DNA of 64,000 nt. Origin: Halicephalobus mephisto (taxonomy: Eukaryota; Nematoda; Chromadorea; Rhabditida; Panagrolaimidae). Under the pieces are notes generated by a model. The model made no database searches and had not been told where the DNA came from. It saw only the letters and a list, made by a program, of their open reading frames with translations. Below, in pieces: positions 11,520 through 22,659 of this stretch. The stretch lies in assembly GCA_009193035.1 (NCBI GenBank), contig SWDT01000075.1, positions 35,761-99,760 of the forward strand, given 5' to 3'. A program made the position numbers and the translations under genes. Positions within the stretch are counted from its first letter, which is position 1, and the number at the start of each line of letters is the position of its first letter.

Positions 11520-11800
11520 TATTAACTCGGTTGTGAGACTTCAAATTCCCTCAAATCTTCTTACGCTTGTCCTCTACTACAATTATGAATCCAATTCTCT
11601 TTCGGCATCCTACACTACAGTCCTAAAATGGTCCTAATTATAGTTACGACACTGAAATTTAAAAATTTTTCCTTTTGTATTTTATTTGTGAACTTAATTT
11701 CTCCAATATCATGTTCTAAATTTAAATCTTTTCTACTATGGTTACGATCTTTAAAATCTGCAAATTTCCTTCCTCTTCTTCTGTATTATGTCCATGAATC
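11520..11800 (-). repeat. Inverted, diverged copies of the 108-bp unit
   Basis: Read on the minus strand, 11640-11520 gives TTAGGACTGTAGTGTAGGAT and GAATTGGATTCATAATTGTA, matching the start of the forward array (TAGGATTGTAGTGTAGGAT). A second inverted copy follows at about 11800-11690 (ATTGGATTCATGGACATAAT). Together with 10735-11345 they form a long imperfect inverted repeat. Confidence 0.6.
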
Positions 11801-12059
11801 CAATTTCGGCTCATTTGCGGCTCCCAGAAGCTAACCCCATGTGCGCGAAACCGCTCGACCGCCTCTTGACTAATCTCATCGAACCGAAATATATATATGC
11901 CAGCATCTTTTTTCTCGGTCCATTTATAATTTTTGTTCTTCGTTTTTCTTTGTAATCCCTTGTCCGACATCTCCAGATTGGACCCTCGTTAATCATTAAA
12001 ATTTGCAAATGAGTATTTTTCGGCTACTGTAAGGAATCCAATTATTTCAAGAAGATTAT

Positions 12060-12660
12060 TGAAAAAATTTGCGCAGTTAAAACAAGTTTATATAAAGTGA
12101 ATTTTGCAAAGTTAAAGTGAATTTTGCGTAATTAAAACGATTTTAGCAAAATTATAGCGATTTTCGCGTAACTGAAGCGAATTTGTACAACTAAAGCGAA
12201 CTTCACTCCAAAAAAACTTTCCAAAGTTAAATCGAACTTCGTGTAATCAAAGCGAATTTATATAACTGAAGCGACTTTCGCTTAACTCAAGCGAACTTTA
12301 TTCAAAATAATTTTGTAGAGTTAAAGCAACTTTCGCTTAACTCAAGCGAACTTTGCTCAAAACACCTTTGTAGAGTTAAAGCAACTTTCGATTAATTCAA
12401 GCGAACTTCGTGTAATCAAAGCGAATTTATATAACTAAAGCGATTTTCGCTTAACTCAAGCGAACCTTGCTCAAAACACCTTTGTAGAGTTAAAGCAACT
12501 TTCGCTTAACTCGAGCGAACTTCGCTCAAAACACCTTTACAGAGTTAAAGCGATTTTCTCTTAACTCAAGCGAACTTCGCTCAAAACATCTTTACAGAGT
12601 TAAAGCGATTTTCTCTTAACTCGAGCGAACTTCGCTTATCTCGAACGACTTTCGTTTATT
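12060..12660. repeat. ~55-bp array with internal hairpin TTCGCTT/AAGCGAA
   Basis: Units such as GAGTTAAAGCAACTTTCGCT followed by TAACTCAAGCGAACTT recur with GTAGAG/ACAGAG anchors near 12315, 12370, 12484, 12539 and 12596. In most units TTCGCTT and AAGCGAA form a 7-bp stem with a 5-base loop (AACTC). A looser series of AAGCGA motifs precedes it from 12060. Confidence 0.8.
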
Positions 12661-13042
12661 TAAAGCGACTTTTTCATGTTTACAGCCATTTTCACACTGT
12701 TAAAGGGAATTCCGCTCAGATACAATGATTTTTGTGCAGCTAAAAAGAAATCACTACTTTCATAGTGGGCGTGGTTGCGCGGAGTCGAAGACAAGCTGGC
12801 ACTCGTTCCAATACAGCCCGTTTTTCCTTCAAAGATTCGACACAACGGTCACTCATTCTCCCGCGTTTTTCTTTTAAAAAATCTCCCGCTGACAGGGAAT
12901 GGCACACTTTTACCTTGTTTTTCGTATTCCATTCCCTGAGGTCATTTTGTCGAGAATTATTTATTTTAAAAAATGTTTAATTTAATTTTTTTCAGATGTT
13001 ATATTACTAGTATATTTGTTGAAAAAGATTCATTAAAAAACA
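12661..13042 (+). promoter_or_regulatory. Probable 5' region of the semaphorin gene
   Basis: The 380 bases before the semaphorin start rise sharply in GC (12765-12920, with GTGGGCGTGG at 12764-12773) compared with the arrays before and the intron after. No TATA box or trans-splice site is convincing. It is called a promoter region only by position and composition. Confidence 0.35.
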
Positions 13043-16000
13043 ATGATTCTTAGATTTATTTTTATTTTCATTTTAATTATCCACACTGAATCCGTGAATC
13101 TGAATCTGAAGCCGAGACAGATCATCGATGAAGGTCAGTTTTTTTAAATTTAAAAATTAAAAATTTGAATTTTTTCAAATTCTGAAATTTTTGGAGGTTT
13201 TTAGAATTTTCTAAAATTTAGAATTTTTTAAAATTTTGAAATTTTCTAAATCCTGAATTTTCTAAAATTTTGAATTTTCTAAAATTTTTCGGAATCTTTT
13301 GGAGGTTTTTAGAATTTAATAAAATTTTGAAATTTTCTAAAATCTTCTGAAGTCCTTTAGGATCTTGTAAAAATGTCTAGAATCTTTTTAAATCATCTAA
13401 AACATTGAATTTTTATAATTTTTTAAAATCTAAAAAAATTTATTTTTAATTTTCATAGTTGTTTAAAATTCAAAAAATTTATTTTTAATTTTTATAATTT
13501 TTTAAAAGTCAAAAAATTTATTTTTAATTTTCATAATTTTTTAAAATTCAAAAAATTTATTTTTAATTTCCATAGTTGTTTAAAATTCAAAAAATTTATT
13601 TTTAATTTTCATAATTGTTTAATTTGAAATTTAAAAAATGTCATTTATCTTTTTTCGTTATGTGTTACTCAGCCGAATTGCCCAAAAAGTACTTTCCGAT
13701 CGATTTTTGAAAAAACAATCTGCGCAATTTTCTTCAATGAGCCAGAAATAAAAAAGAAAAAAAGTTTAAATTTTTTTAAAATCGAAATCCACTAAATCAC
13801 CTGCAAAAGAATAATTTATTTCTTTTGTTTGCGATTTTTTGTGAAAAAGCAATTTTGAAGAGTTTTCGCGAATGATCATCTTCAACGAGAATTATTTGGA
13901 TTTGAACGAGATCGGATTTCTGCGCAAATGACCGAAGCCAAACCTACTTGAAAACCAGAAACACGTATAGTATACCTTTTAAACAACAAAGTTCAAGTGG
14001 TCCAAGTTTCTGAAATAAATTCAAAGCAGATATAACAATGAAAATCCACATTTTCTTCTTCTTCTTTTTCTACCCATGTTTTCCCGACTAAAGTCAGGGT
14101 TGGGTCCCCCAGCCCCTGATCTATCCGGGTTCTGAATCCCAATGGACCGCTACTGTGGGCATTCTGTGAGAATGTGACTCATAGTTGGGGGAAGTCGTGG
14201 TTCGTTACATCACTACCCTGAATTCCTCAACCCCAATGGACCGTCACTGTGGGCATTCTGTGAAAATGTGACTCATAGTTGGGGGAAGTCGTGGTTCGTT
14301 ACGTCACTATCCTGAATTCCTCAACCCCCTGGATTCGGATGGATCTGCTGGCACCGGAAGTCGAACTTGGGATCCTTTGTGTTTGCTGGGGCCACGGTGC
14401 TGTCTGAAAATCCATATTTTCTATTGAATTAAAATCAAGTACTTGTTCAGGAAATTTAATCCATGCTTTTTGAAAACTTGTCGGAAATAGTTTTGATTGC
14501 GTAATTTTAAAACAAAATTACTCCATTGTTATACAAATTCCCTATTGTCAAGAAACTCAAAGTCAATTCCCGCGGCGATGCCCCTGATGACCATGAGAGC
14601 TTGCTCATTTACCAGTTCGAGTTAAATTCGGTCAAAAACCAACGTGGAAAAAGAATAAAATTCTCAACACGAAAGTTTTTCATAATTATAAAAAAAATAA
14701 ATTATTTACTATTCTTAAGTAAACCATGATCATCATTCTTGAATATCTGAGTTCAATTATCGCTTGAAGGGTCATATTCTGACATCAATGTTTCGTATTG
14801 TCAAAGTTCAAAATCAAAATTTAAATTTAAATTTAAAATTAAAATTAAAATTTAAAATTAAAGTTCAAAATCAAAATTTAAATTAAAAATCAAAGTTCAA
14901 AATCAAAATCAAAGTTCAAAATCAAAATTTAAATTTAAATTTAAAATTAAAGTTCAAAATTTAAATTTAAATTTAAAATTAAATTTCAAAATCAAATTTA
15001 TACTTTTCGTGTTAAAACACAACTTATGGGTTATGTTTGAATTAAAAATCAAGTTAATGTTCAACTATCAATTTAGATGAAATAGATTTTTAAAATTCGA
15101 AAAATTTATGTTTTTTAACATGAAAAGTTCAAATTTGAACTTCAGATTCAGAATTCCTATTTTGATTTTTAAAATTTAGTGTTTCGTATTATCGAAGTTA
15201 AAAATCAAATTTTCACTTTTCGTGCTGAGACAACATTTACAAATTTTTTTGAAAAATTTATTTTAAATTGATAAAACTCGATATCCGGATTTCCTAATCC
15301 AAACATGATCTGCGAGTGTGTCCTAGCACGAAAAGTCCAAATTTGAACTTCAGATTCAGAATCCCAATTTCGATAAAAATAAAACAAAAATTTCTGTTCT
15401 AATGTAAGACAAACATTTAAAAACCAAATTTATTTTCGGAAAACACGGTATTGCGCAATTGTTTTATCTGCCAAATCTCTTGATAGAGAACACCCAGCAT
15501 GACGTCGTGTTATCTTGTCATCTTGTCATCTACTGGACATTGACCATGGTTTGGAAAAACGATATGAGGTCCCCAAAAGAAGCCATTATGCACTCGAATG
15601 CCTTTTGCTTCTTTCTGAAAAGCGAAAATTCCCCGAGCGAGACTCATCATTGCCAAACTTACACGATTTTTGAGCTCCGTTGACAAATGTTTCTTCCAAG
15701 CTTTCTTTAAAAGTCGTATAAAAATCCCACTTAGGGATTTAAATTTTGAAATAATAAAAAAAAAGTTATATGAAAATTCCTCTTTTGGACTATTTGATCC
15801 TTTTTAAATTTTTGAATTTTATTAATTTTTAAATTTTTGAATAATTTTTTCTTGATAGATATTCTAGGGCAATACAGTAAGAAAAAAATTGATCTAAAAA
15901 AATTCAAAATCAATGAAATTTGAAAAAATAAATTGTGTAGTAAATTTTCTGTTTTTAAAGCAGTAGTTTTTGAAAATTTTGTTGATTTATTACGGTAATT

Positions 16001-19000
16001 TAATAATAAAAATTTTATTTGAAAACGAAAAAAATAAGTATTACGAAATCAAAGGAATGTTTTACAGTATATTTTTCTATTTTTAAAGTAGTAATTTTCG
16101 AATATTTTATTGATTTATTACGGTAATTTAGTAAAAATTTTATTTAAAAAAAATTACGAAATCAAAGAAAGAGTATTTTACAGTATATTTTTCTATTTTT
16201 AAAGTAGTAATTTTCGAATATTTTATTGATTTATTACGGTAATTTAGTAAAAATTTTTATTTAAAAAAGATTACGAAATCAAAGAAAGAATGTTTTACAG
16301 TATATTTTCCTGTTTTTAAAGTAGTAATTTTCGAATATTTTATTGATTTATTACGGTAATTTACTAGCAAAAATTTTGTCTAATAACGAAAAAATAAGTA
16401 TTACGAAATAAAAAAAATTGTGTAGAAGAGGAAATATCGCAAGGGACGAAATACTGTAAGAGAACAAATACCATAATGGAGTAATTTTCACAAGGACCAA
16501 ATACCCCAGGGAGTAATTGCCTCAGGAAACCGAAAGTTCCAAAAAAACTATCTCAGGGGATCAAATATTTCAAAAAAGTGAATACTATAGAAGATCAACT
16601 ATCCTAAAAGATAATATTTGGAGGGGACCAAATACCCCAGGGGATCAAATATTTCAGGAGATTAAATATTTCAAAGGATTAAATATTCCAGGGGATCAAA
16701 TATCTCAGGGGACCAAATATTTCAGGGGATCAAATACCGCAAAGAAGAAACTGTCGTTCAACCTAAAAAGACGATAATTAGACAAAATTGCGATTTTTCT
16801 GGCCGTTGACCTTGTTCCTATTGTCCTAACCAAAAACACGAGCTAAACAAGCAAACGGGACCTGACAAAACAATGAGGAAACGGAGATGCGCAAATTGGA
16901 AACTGTCAAAGTACGAGACCGTGAAATTGCCAAATTGCGAATCTGGACTAGAAAATAAAAAATTCTAACCAATCCAAAAATAGCGAAATTAAATTATTTG
17001 GAAAATTCGAAAGGGATTTTTAAAATTTAAAAATTTCAAATTTTTCTAAAAAAATTGAAAATTCCGTAAGATTCCAAAGATTTGCACAATTTTAAAATTT
17101 TTTAAAAATTTCTTAAAATTCAGAAAATTTTTACAGAATTCTAAAAAATCCCAAGGTTCTGTAAGATTCCAAAGATTTGCACAATTTTAAAAACTTCAAA
17201 AAATTTCTTAAAAATTCAGAAAATTCAGAGATTCTGGAGATTTTTGTGGAATTTTAAAGAATTTCAAAAAATTTAAGAATTTTAGAAGATTCTGAAAAAT
17301 TTTTACAGAATTTTAAAAAGTTTCAAAAAAATTAAGAAATTCTAAAAGATTTTACAAAATTCAGAAGATTTTTATAGAATTCTAAAAAATTTTTAAAGAT
17401 TTGCACAATTTTAAAAATTTAAAAAAATTTTTACAGAATTCTAAAAACTTCAAAAAAATTTTTTAAAACTTCAGAAAATTCAGAGATTCTGAAAACTTAC
17501 AGAATTCTAAAAAAATCTCAAAAAATTTCTTAAAAATTCAAAAACCATAAAATTCTAAAATTTTCCAAAAACTTCTACAAAGTAACTGTAAAAATCAAAT
17601 TACAGTATATTTTTTAATTTTCGCGATAGAATAAATTATTTCTATTTTTGTTGCAAAATTAATTTTTATTTCTTACATTTTGACAAATTTTTAATTTTTG
17701 CGAAAATTAAAAATTTTTCTGGTTTTTTTGTTTGAACAGGAAATTACCCGCAAATACTCGTTCCGGCGTGTGTGGAAGAGCGGGATTATCGACGCCTTGA
17801 GGTTCGGATTCGGTTTACCTGAAAAAAGAAAAAAATTTAGATGTAGTTTCCAGAGCGGAAAAAGCAAAGCAAGATCGGACGCGTCAACAGGGAACCGAAA
17901 ATCCCTTTGGCAAATACGGCAAATTGGCGATTTTTGATTTGACTGGTCCGATCGAAAAATAAAAAAGCAAAAAGGAATCAGCTGATCTAGAAAAATTTTC
18001 GGGGATTTCATATATAGAAAACAAGATTTCATATATCAATATTGAAATCTCATATGTCAGAATTACATTTTTATCAAGTCAATTTGTAAAAATAAAGTTC
18101 ATATATCAGTTTACCTTAAAAATTGCTTTTCATATATCAAAATTTGTTTTTCATATATCAATATTGAAATCTCATATATCAGGATTACATTTTTACCAAG
18201 TTAATTTGTAAAAATAAAGTTCATATATCAGTTTACATTAAAAATCATTTTTCATATATCAATATTGAAAGTTCATATATTAAAATGATATTTTTTCACT
18301 GATTTGAGTGAAAATGACGAAATTTATGTCAATTTTTTGTTAAAAACTAATTTTCATATATCAAAGCTTATTTTTCATATATTGACTTTTAAATTTTATG
18401 TATTAAAATTCCTTGATCTTTAAATTTTGTATTTCAGTGAGCACTAGGAAACTTTTCTGGACCCCATCCAAGGACGGCGATGAGTTTCGTCTGATCGACG
18501 TCACTGAAGACGCCGTGATAATCGGTGCCAAGTACGTTTTTATTTTTATTAGTTTCCTTTTTACGATCATGAATGCCTGTCAGTTCTCAAATCTCAAGAG
18601 CAACATGACTGGCGGCATATTCTTTGATTTACAAAGGAGGCTTCGAAGATAGGATTGCAGTCGGATTATCCGTTTTCTCAGTAGGGATCCATTTTAATGT
18701 CAACAATTTTAGGAATCACGTTTATCAACTTACTCACAACACCCTGACTCCGAGGGATACGATAGAATGGCCTACAAAAGGTCAAGTAGTTGAGGAATGC
18801 CAAGCCAAAGGAAGACCGCTTTCTGAATGCCATAATTTCATCAGAGTAGTGGCCAAAAGGAAAAACGACCATTTGCTAGTCTGTGGAACCCATGCTTTTT
18901 CGCCTCAATGTAGGGAATACGAGTACATCCAGAGGGAAGGGGGCTACAGAAGCAGGAGGGACTTCAACGGGAAAGCCCTTTCCCCCTACCACCCCAGGGC

Positions 19001-21346
19001 CAATTTTACATATTTCTACTCCACTGAAACGAATGAAATCTTCGTAGCTACAGTATCAGATTTTAATGGAAATGATCCACTTATCTACAAAAAGAAAATC
19101 CCCGTGGGGGAAAGTCTGAGAACACAGAAAGACGACCTCAGAGTCCTGGATCATCCGGACTTTGTTGGATCATTCAGCTTCAAAGATTACCTCTATGTGT
19201 TCTTCCGAGAAAGAGCTTCAGAATCCTCTGACCAACAGATCTACTCGAGAGTTGGAAGGATGTGCAAAAACGACAGAGGAGGTCCAGGAATGACTCAAGA
19301 TAGATGGTCAAGTTTCTTGAAAGCTAGGTTGAACTGCTCTGTTCCTGCCGATGTACCTTTTTATTTCAATGAATTACGTAAGCTTTTGAAAATTAAAAAA
19401 AAAATAAAATTTAAAAAAAAAATAAAATTTAAAAAAAGTAAAATTTAAAAATCGTAAAAAGGAAATTTCTGAAAAATTTGACTTCAGAATCCGATGTTGC
19501 GAAATTTTTTTTATAATTTTGAACTTAAAACTTTTTGGAAAATTTCAAAAATGATTTTTGAAAATACTTCAAAAGTTTTTACAGCAGATTTTTTGTCAGA
19601 AAAATATCTAGGATAAAAAATGTAAAAAATTCAATAATTTCGAAAAATTTATATTAATAATTTTTAAAATTTATTTGTTTTTAAATTTTCAGAATCTGTT
19701 TCTTCTCCTGTTCTTCAAGAAAATGGAGATTATTTTGTCTATGCTGTTTTTTCTACATCTCGTTCAGCAGTTCTTATGAATGCCGTCTGTGCTTTCAAAA
19801 TGTCGGACATCGATAATGTTTTCAACACCGGCCACTTCAAGGCCACAAAAGCGGCTTTTCCTCATTCTCATCGACATCAGAAATTGATCAACATGGATTA
19901 TCAACCGGGGAAGTGTGTCGAAGATTCGAGGAAACTTCCTGATGTTTCTTTCATCTTGAAGAATCCTTTGTTGTCCGATTTGGTCAACGCTGTAGATCAG
20001 CCGATCATCGTCGAAGGCCCTTCTAAGCCTGATTTGACCAACATTGCCGTTATCGGAATGGTCAAATCTGCAGACAGAATGAATGTTACTTATGACGTCA
20101 TTTTCATCGGAAGAAACGACGGACATATCCTCAAAGCCATCAAAATCCCCGGTCATGGATCAGTTATCATCGAAGTTGTAAAAGTTTTCGATAATCCTCC
20201 TACAGTAATCCAAGCAATTAGACCAATGGAGGAGAGAAATGAGTTGATCGTGGTGGGATCGGACAGAGTGGCTAAGATTCCCATCTATCACTGCGGGAAA
20301 CAGTCCTCTTGCAGTAAATGCGTGGGTTTAAGGGACCCCCACTGTGCCTGGGACACGGACAACCTCATCTGCACTCATTCATCCGATTGGAGTTCTGGTA
20401 GTTTTGTTCAAAATATTGCAAAAGGTATTTCTGCACAATGCCCTGAGGGAATTTTAAACGATGATCCTGGATATGCAATTAATATGCCAGCCATGAATGG
20501 AGAAACTTCAACTGACAGTTTCAATCAGTTGATGGAAGCGAACAAAGATGCAGGATTCTCTGGGACTACGATTTCAATGTTGATTATCCTGGCTGTTCTG
20601 TTAGCAACAGGAATGGGATTTGTGGTGGGTATTTTTTAAAATACATTTAAAAAAACAAAAAATTAGTTTTTGTTAATTTTATTCGAAATGGAATTTTTGA
20701 AAAATTTTGAATTTTTTTAGAATTTTATAGAAATTTCAAAATTCAATAAAAATTTCCGAAATTATTTAAAATTAAAAATTCGAAAAGTTTCTAAAAAATT
20801 TTGGAAATTCTGTGCTTAGACAATTTCGCAAAAAAATCTGTATTTTTTTAATGAATTAATTGTTGATTTTTTTTATCTTTGAAAATTTATTTTATTTTAC
20901 AAAATTTTATATTAATTGTTAAATTTCAGATTGGTTACCGTCTTTCTAGAAAGCGTTTCTTGAGTGAACTTCAAGCCGCTCATTCTAGCGGATCTTCTTC
21001 CAACGGCTCTGATTACGATTCTTTCGGAAGAGCCAGATTGACTCGACATGACTCTCTTACGACAACTTCCAAGATAGGAAATGATATGTACTCTCTTCCT
21101 CATCACAAAGTTTCTGATACTGTATCTCTCGTACTCGCTCAAGGACAGCACATCCCAGTCCTCACTGCTTCCATCTCCAACGCCAACAGCGGGTACACGA
21201 CCCCCCATCATCGGCTGGAACACACGGCGATGTTGATCAACAACGGGAGTACAGGGGGAGGGAGTGCGGGCAGTGGAAGTGCCGCTTCCCACGCCCCCAG
21301 TTGTACTCTCCCCAGGGACTACAGAGTAAGGAAAGTCTATCTGTAG
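13043..21346 (+). CDS. Class 1 transmembrane semaphorin (SMP-1/Sema-1a type)
   Basis: Five exons join in frame: 13043-13133, 18438-18531, 18713-19377, 19693-20624 and 20930-21346, giving 732 aa. Residues 1-17 are a hydrophobic signal peptide (MILRFIFIFILIIHTES). A sema domain follows, with the Cys-bearing CGTHAFSPQCREY, DHPDFVGSFSFKDYLYVFF and YSRVGRMCKNDRGGP. A PSI domain lies near residues 480-510 (SSCSKCVGLRDPHCAWD). There is no Ig domain. One membrane helix (about 573-596) precedes a Ser/Gly-rich cytoplasmic tail ending VRKVYL. This order is that of invertebrate class 1 semaphorins, membrane guidance cues that signal through plexins. The last exon contains a donor-like CAGA|GTAAGG at 21323-21332, so a longer isoform is possible. 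Intron 1 is 5.3 kb; the others are 181-315 nt. Confidence 0.92.
13400..13640. repeat. ~40-bp AT minisatellite
   Basis: TTCAAAAAATTTATTTTTAA followed by TTTTCATAGTTGTTTAAAA recurs about five times with a period near 40 bp. Confidence 0.75.
14055..14410 (-). mobile_element. SINE-like element with tRNA-related head
   Basis: On the minus strand the head contains TGGCCCCAGC (A-box-like) and AGTTCGACTTCC (B-box-like, about 30 nt on). GCACCG and CGGTGC flank this as a 6-bp stem. The body is GC-richer than all surrounding intron sequence, includes a 94-bp tandem duplication (14141-14234 and 14235-14330, sharing CTGTGGGCATTCTGTGA), and ends at the far side in an A/G-rich tail (AGAAAAAGAAGAAGAAGAAA). 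A Pol III-like head, unrelated body and simple tail are the layout of a SINE. I do not recognise the family. Confidence 0.5.
14800..15000. repeat. AAAATCAAAATTTAAATT low-complexity array
   Basis: Irregular alternation of AAAGTTCAAAATCAAAATTT and TTAAATTTAAAATTAAA. It is low-complexity expansion, not a regular satellite. Confidence 0.6.
15930..16410. repeat. ~117-bp repeat, four copies
   Basis: ATTGATTTATTACGGTAATTT anchors near 15990, 16118, 16234 and 16351 (spacing 128, 116, 117). Each is preceded by TTTTAAAGTAGTAATTTTCG and followed by ATTACGAAATCAAAG. Confidence 0.85.
16430..16745. repeat. Short-period CAGGGGACCAAATA array
   Basis: Blocks of GGGGATCAAATATTTCAG and GGGGACCAAATACC repeat about every 15-20 bp with substitutions. 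A plus-strand frame of 86 codons crosses it but its translation is only this repeat. Confidence 0.65.
18000..18410. repeat. CATATATCAATATTGAAATC array
   Basis: CATATATCA-type cores recur at least ten times, in places as a unit of about 125 bp (copies near 18030 and 18160 sharing ATCTCATATRTCAG and CAAGTYAATTTGTAAAAAT). The array ends just before semaphorin exon 2. Confidence 0.7.
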
Positions 21347-22659
21347 TTCCTAGGGAATCCGAAAAGCCGGTGTTAATCTCAAAATACAAATCTTCTCAGG
21401 GTACGATCTCGCCTTATTTTCTGTCAAATGTTCAAAGTTTATCATCGAAAATAAAATTTACACTTTTTGTTGAAATTAAAAAATAGAACATTTTTTATTA
21501 TTCTGTCTGAATTCGCACAAAATATGGAATTATTAGAATTTAAAATTAGGACATTTAAAACAACATTTTTGAAGAAGTAACTGACGGAAAAATTTTCAAC
21601 TTTCAAAAATGGAATTTATTTTAGAAATTTTTTTCGTTTTTAATAATTTATCAATTATATTTGGAAAAATTTTTGTAAATACATTTCTTATTTCTGATAC
21701 GAACTCAAATTTCAACAAATTTCGGAAAAAATTATTATTAATTTAATAACAAATAGTTAAAGTCCTTCAAAATAGTTACATAAAAATAATCAAAATCCAT
21801 TTTTAATGTTTTCAAAAAACTAAACGAGATTTAGAAAACTATGTTAAATAACGTTTTAAAAAGTTTTTATGAAAATTTAATCTTTTTCTTAAAAAAAATT
21901 TTCGAAAATAAAAAATTGAAGTCAATAAATTCAGAATCTCATGTTTTCAAAAAACATTTATTAATTAAATACTTTCTAATCGCATATTGCAGTATTCTAA
22001 GTACTGTATTAATGATGCCGAATTGATTACAGTACAGAAATAAAAATATCCTCAAGCTCTTGATGTGAAAGGGTAATCACAGATCTTGTGAATAAAACGA
22101 GCACCATATTTGTAAGCAGTTTTTGATAAAAGATCAGTGAAATAAATTTTGTTTTAAAGCTCTATATTTACATTTGTAAAATAAGATTCCCGTTATTTAT
22201 TAACTGTTCTGGAAGGCAAATAAACGGAAAACGACTTAATAGGGAGTGGAATGTACAGAAAGCAACGTTTTAAGACTTTTACCATTAGTGTTAGAGCTGT
22301 TTATTCTGTTTTACTGCTATTTTTGGGTGCGTCTGCATAAAAAATACAAAATTATTTTCTTTCCTTATGTGTCGATCCCTCATCAACAAAGTTTTCGCTG
22401 TCTTTGCTGGGAAAGATGATTAAAGATATCTACAATGCGGAGCGAGAAACCGTAGTCGAATAGTTTTAATTTTGAATCTCTCTCAGTCAACTTCATATCA
22501 CTTGTTTAATTTTTTAATAAATCGTTTAGTGATACGATATTGTGGATTACGTGATGTTCATATCGTAATCTGTAGATACTCAATTAATATACTGTTCGGA
22601 ACCATTGTATATTTGTTCACTTAGTCACTAGCACGTTTTACAATTAATCATACTTTAGG
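21347..22659 (+). other. Semaphorin 3' region and 5' flank of GTP1
   Basis: The semaphorin 3' UTR probably runs to near the AATAAA at about 21451. The stretch 22040-22360 is a diverged duplicate of 27090-27370, the flank of GTP2: both contain TTCTGTTTTA near GTGCGTCTG. No coding region is supported, and 21500-22000 is plain A/T-rich sequence. Confidence 0.55.

Larger units (their letters stand above)
13134..18437 (+). other. Large first intron of the semaphorin gene
   Basis: A GTCAGT donor at 13134 and a TTGTATTTCAG acceptor ending at 18437 join ...GAA G|TG AGC in frame, so no intervening exon is needed. The interior holds a SINE-like element and several arrays (listed separately). The stretches 13641-14050, 15001-15929 and 16750-17999 show only A/T-rich sequence, including degenerate AAAATTTTTACAGAATTCTA-type blocks at 17010-17560. 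A GC-richer patch at 17735-17960 has open frames on both strands but no recognisable protein. Confidence 0.65.

Noticed and set aside
16517..16777. Plus-strand 86-codon frame
   Set aside because: The translation simply follows the short-period CAGGGG/CAAATA array.
17691..18032. Opposed open frames at 17691-18032 as an extra semaphorin exon
   Set aside because: Exons 1 and 2 of the semaphorin already join in frame and neither frame resembles a sema domain.
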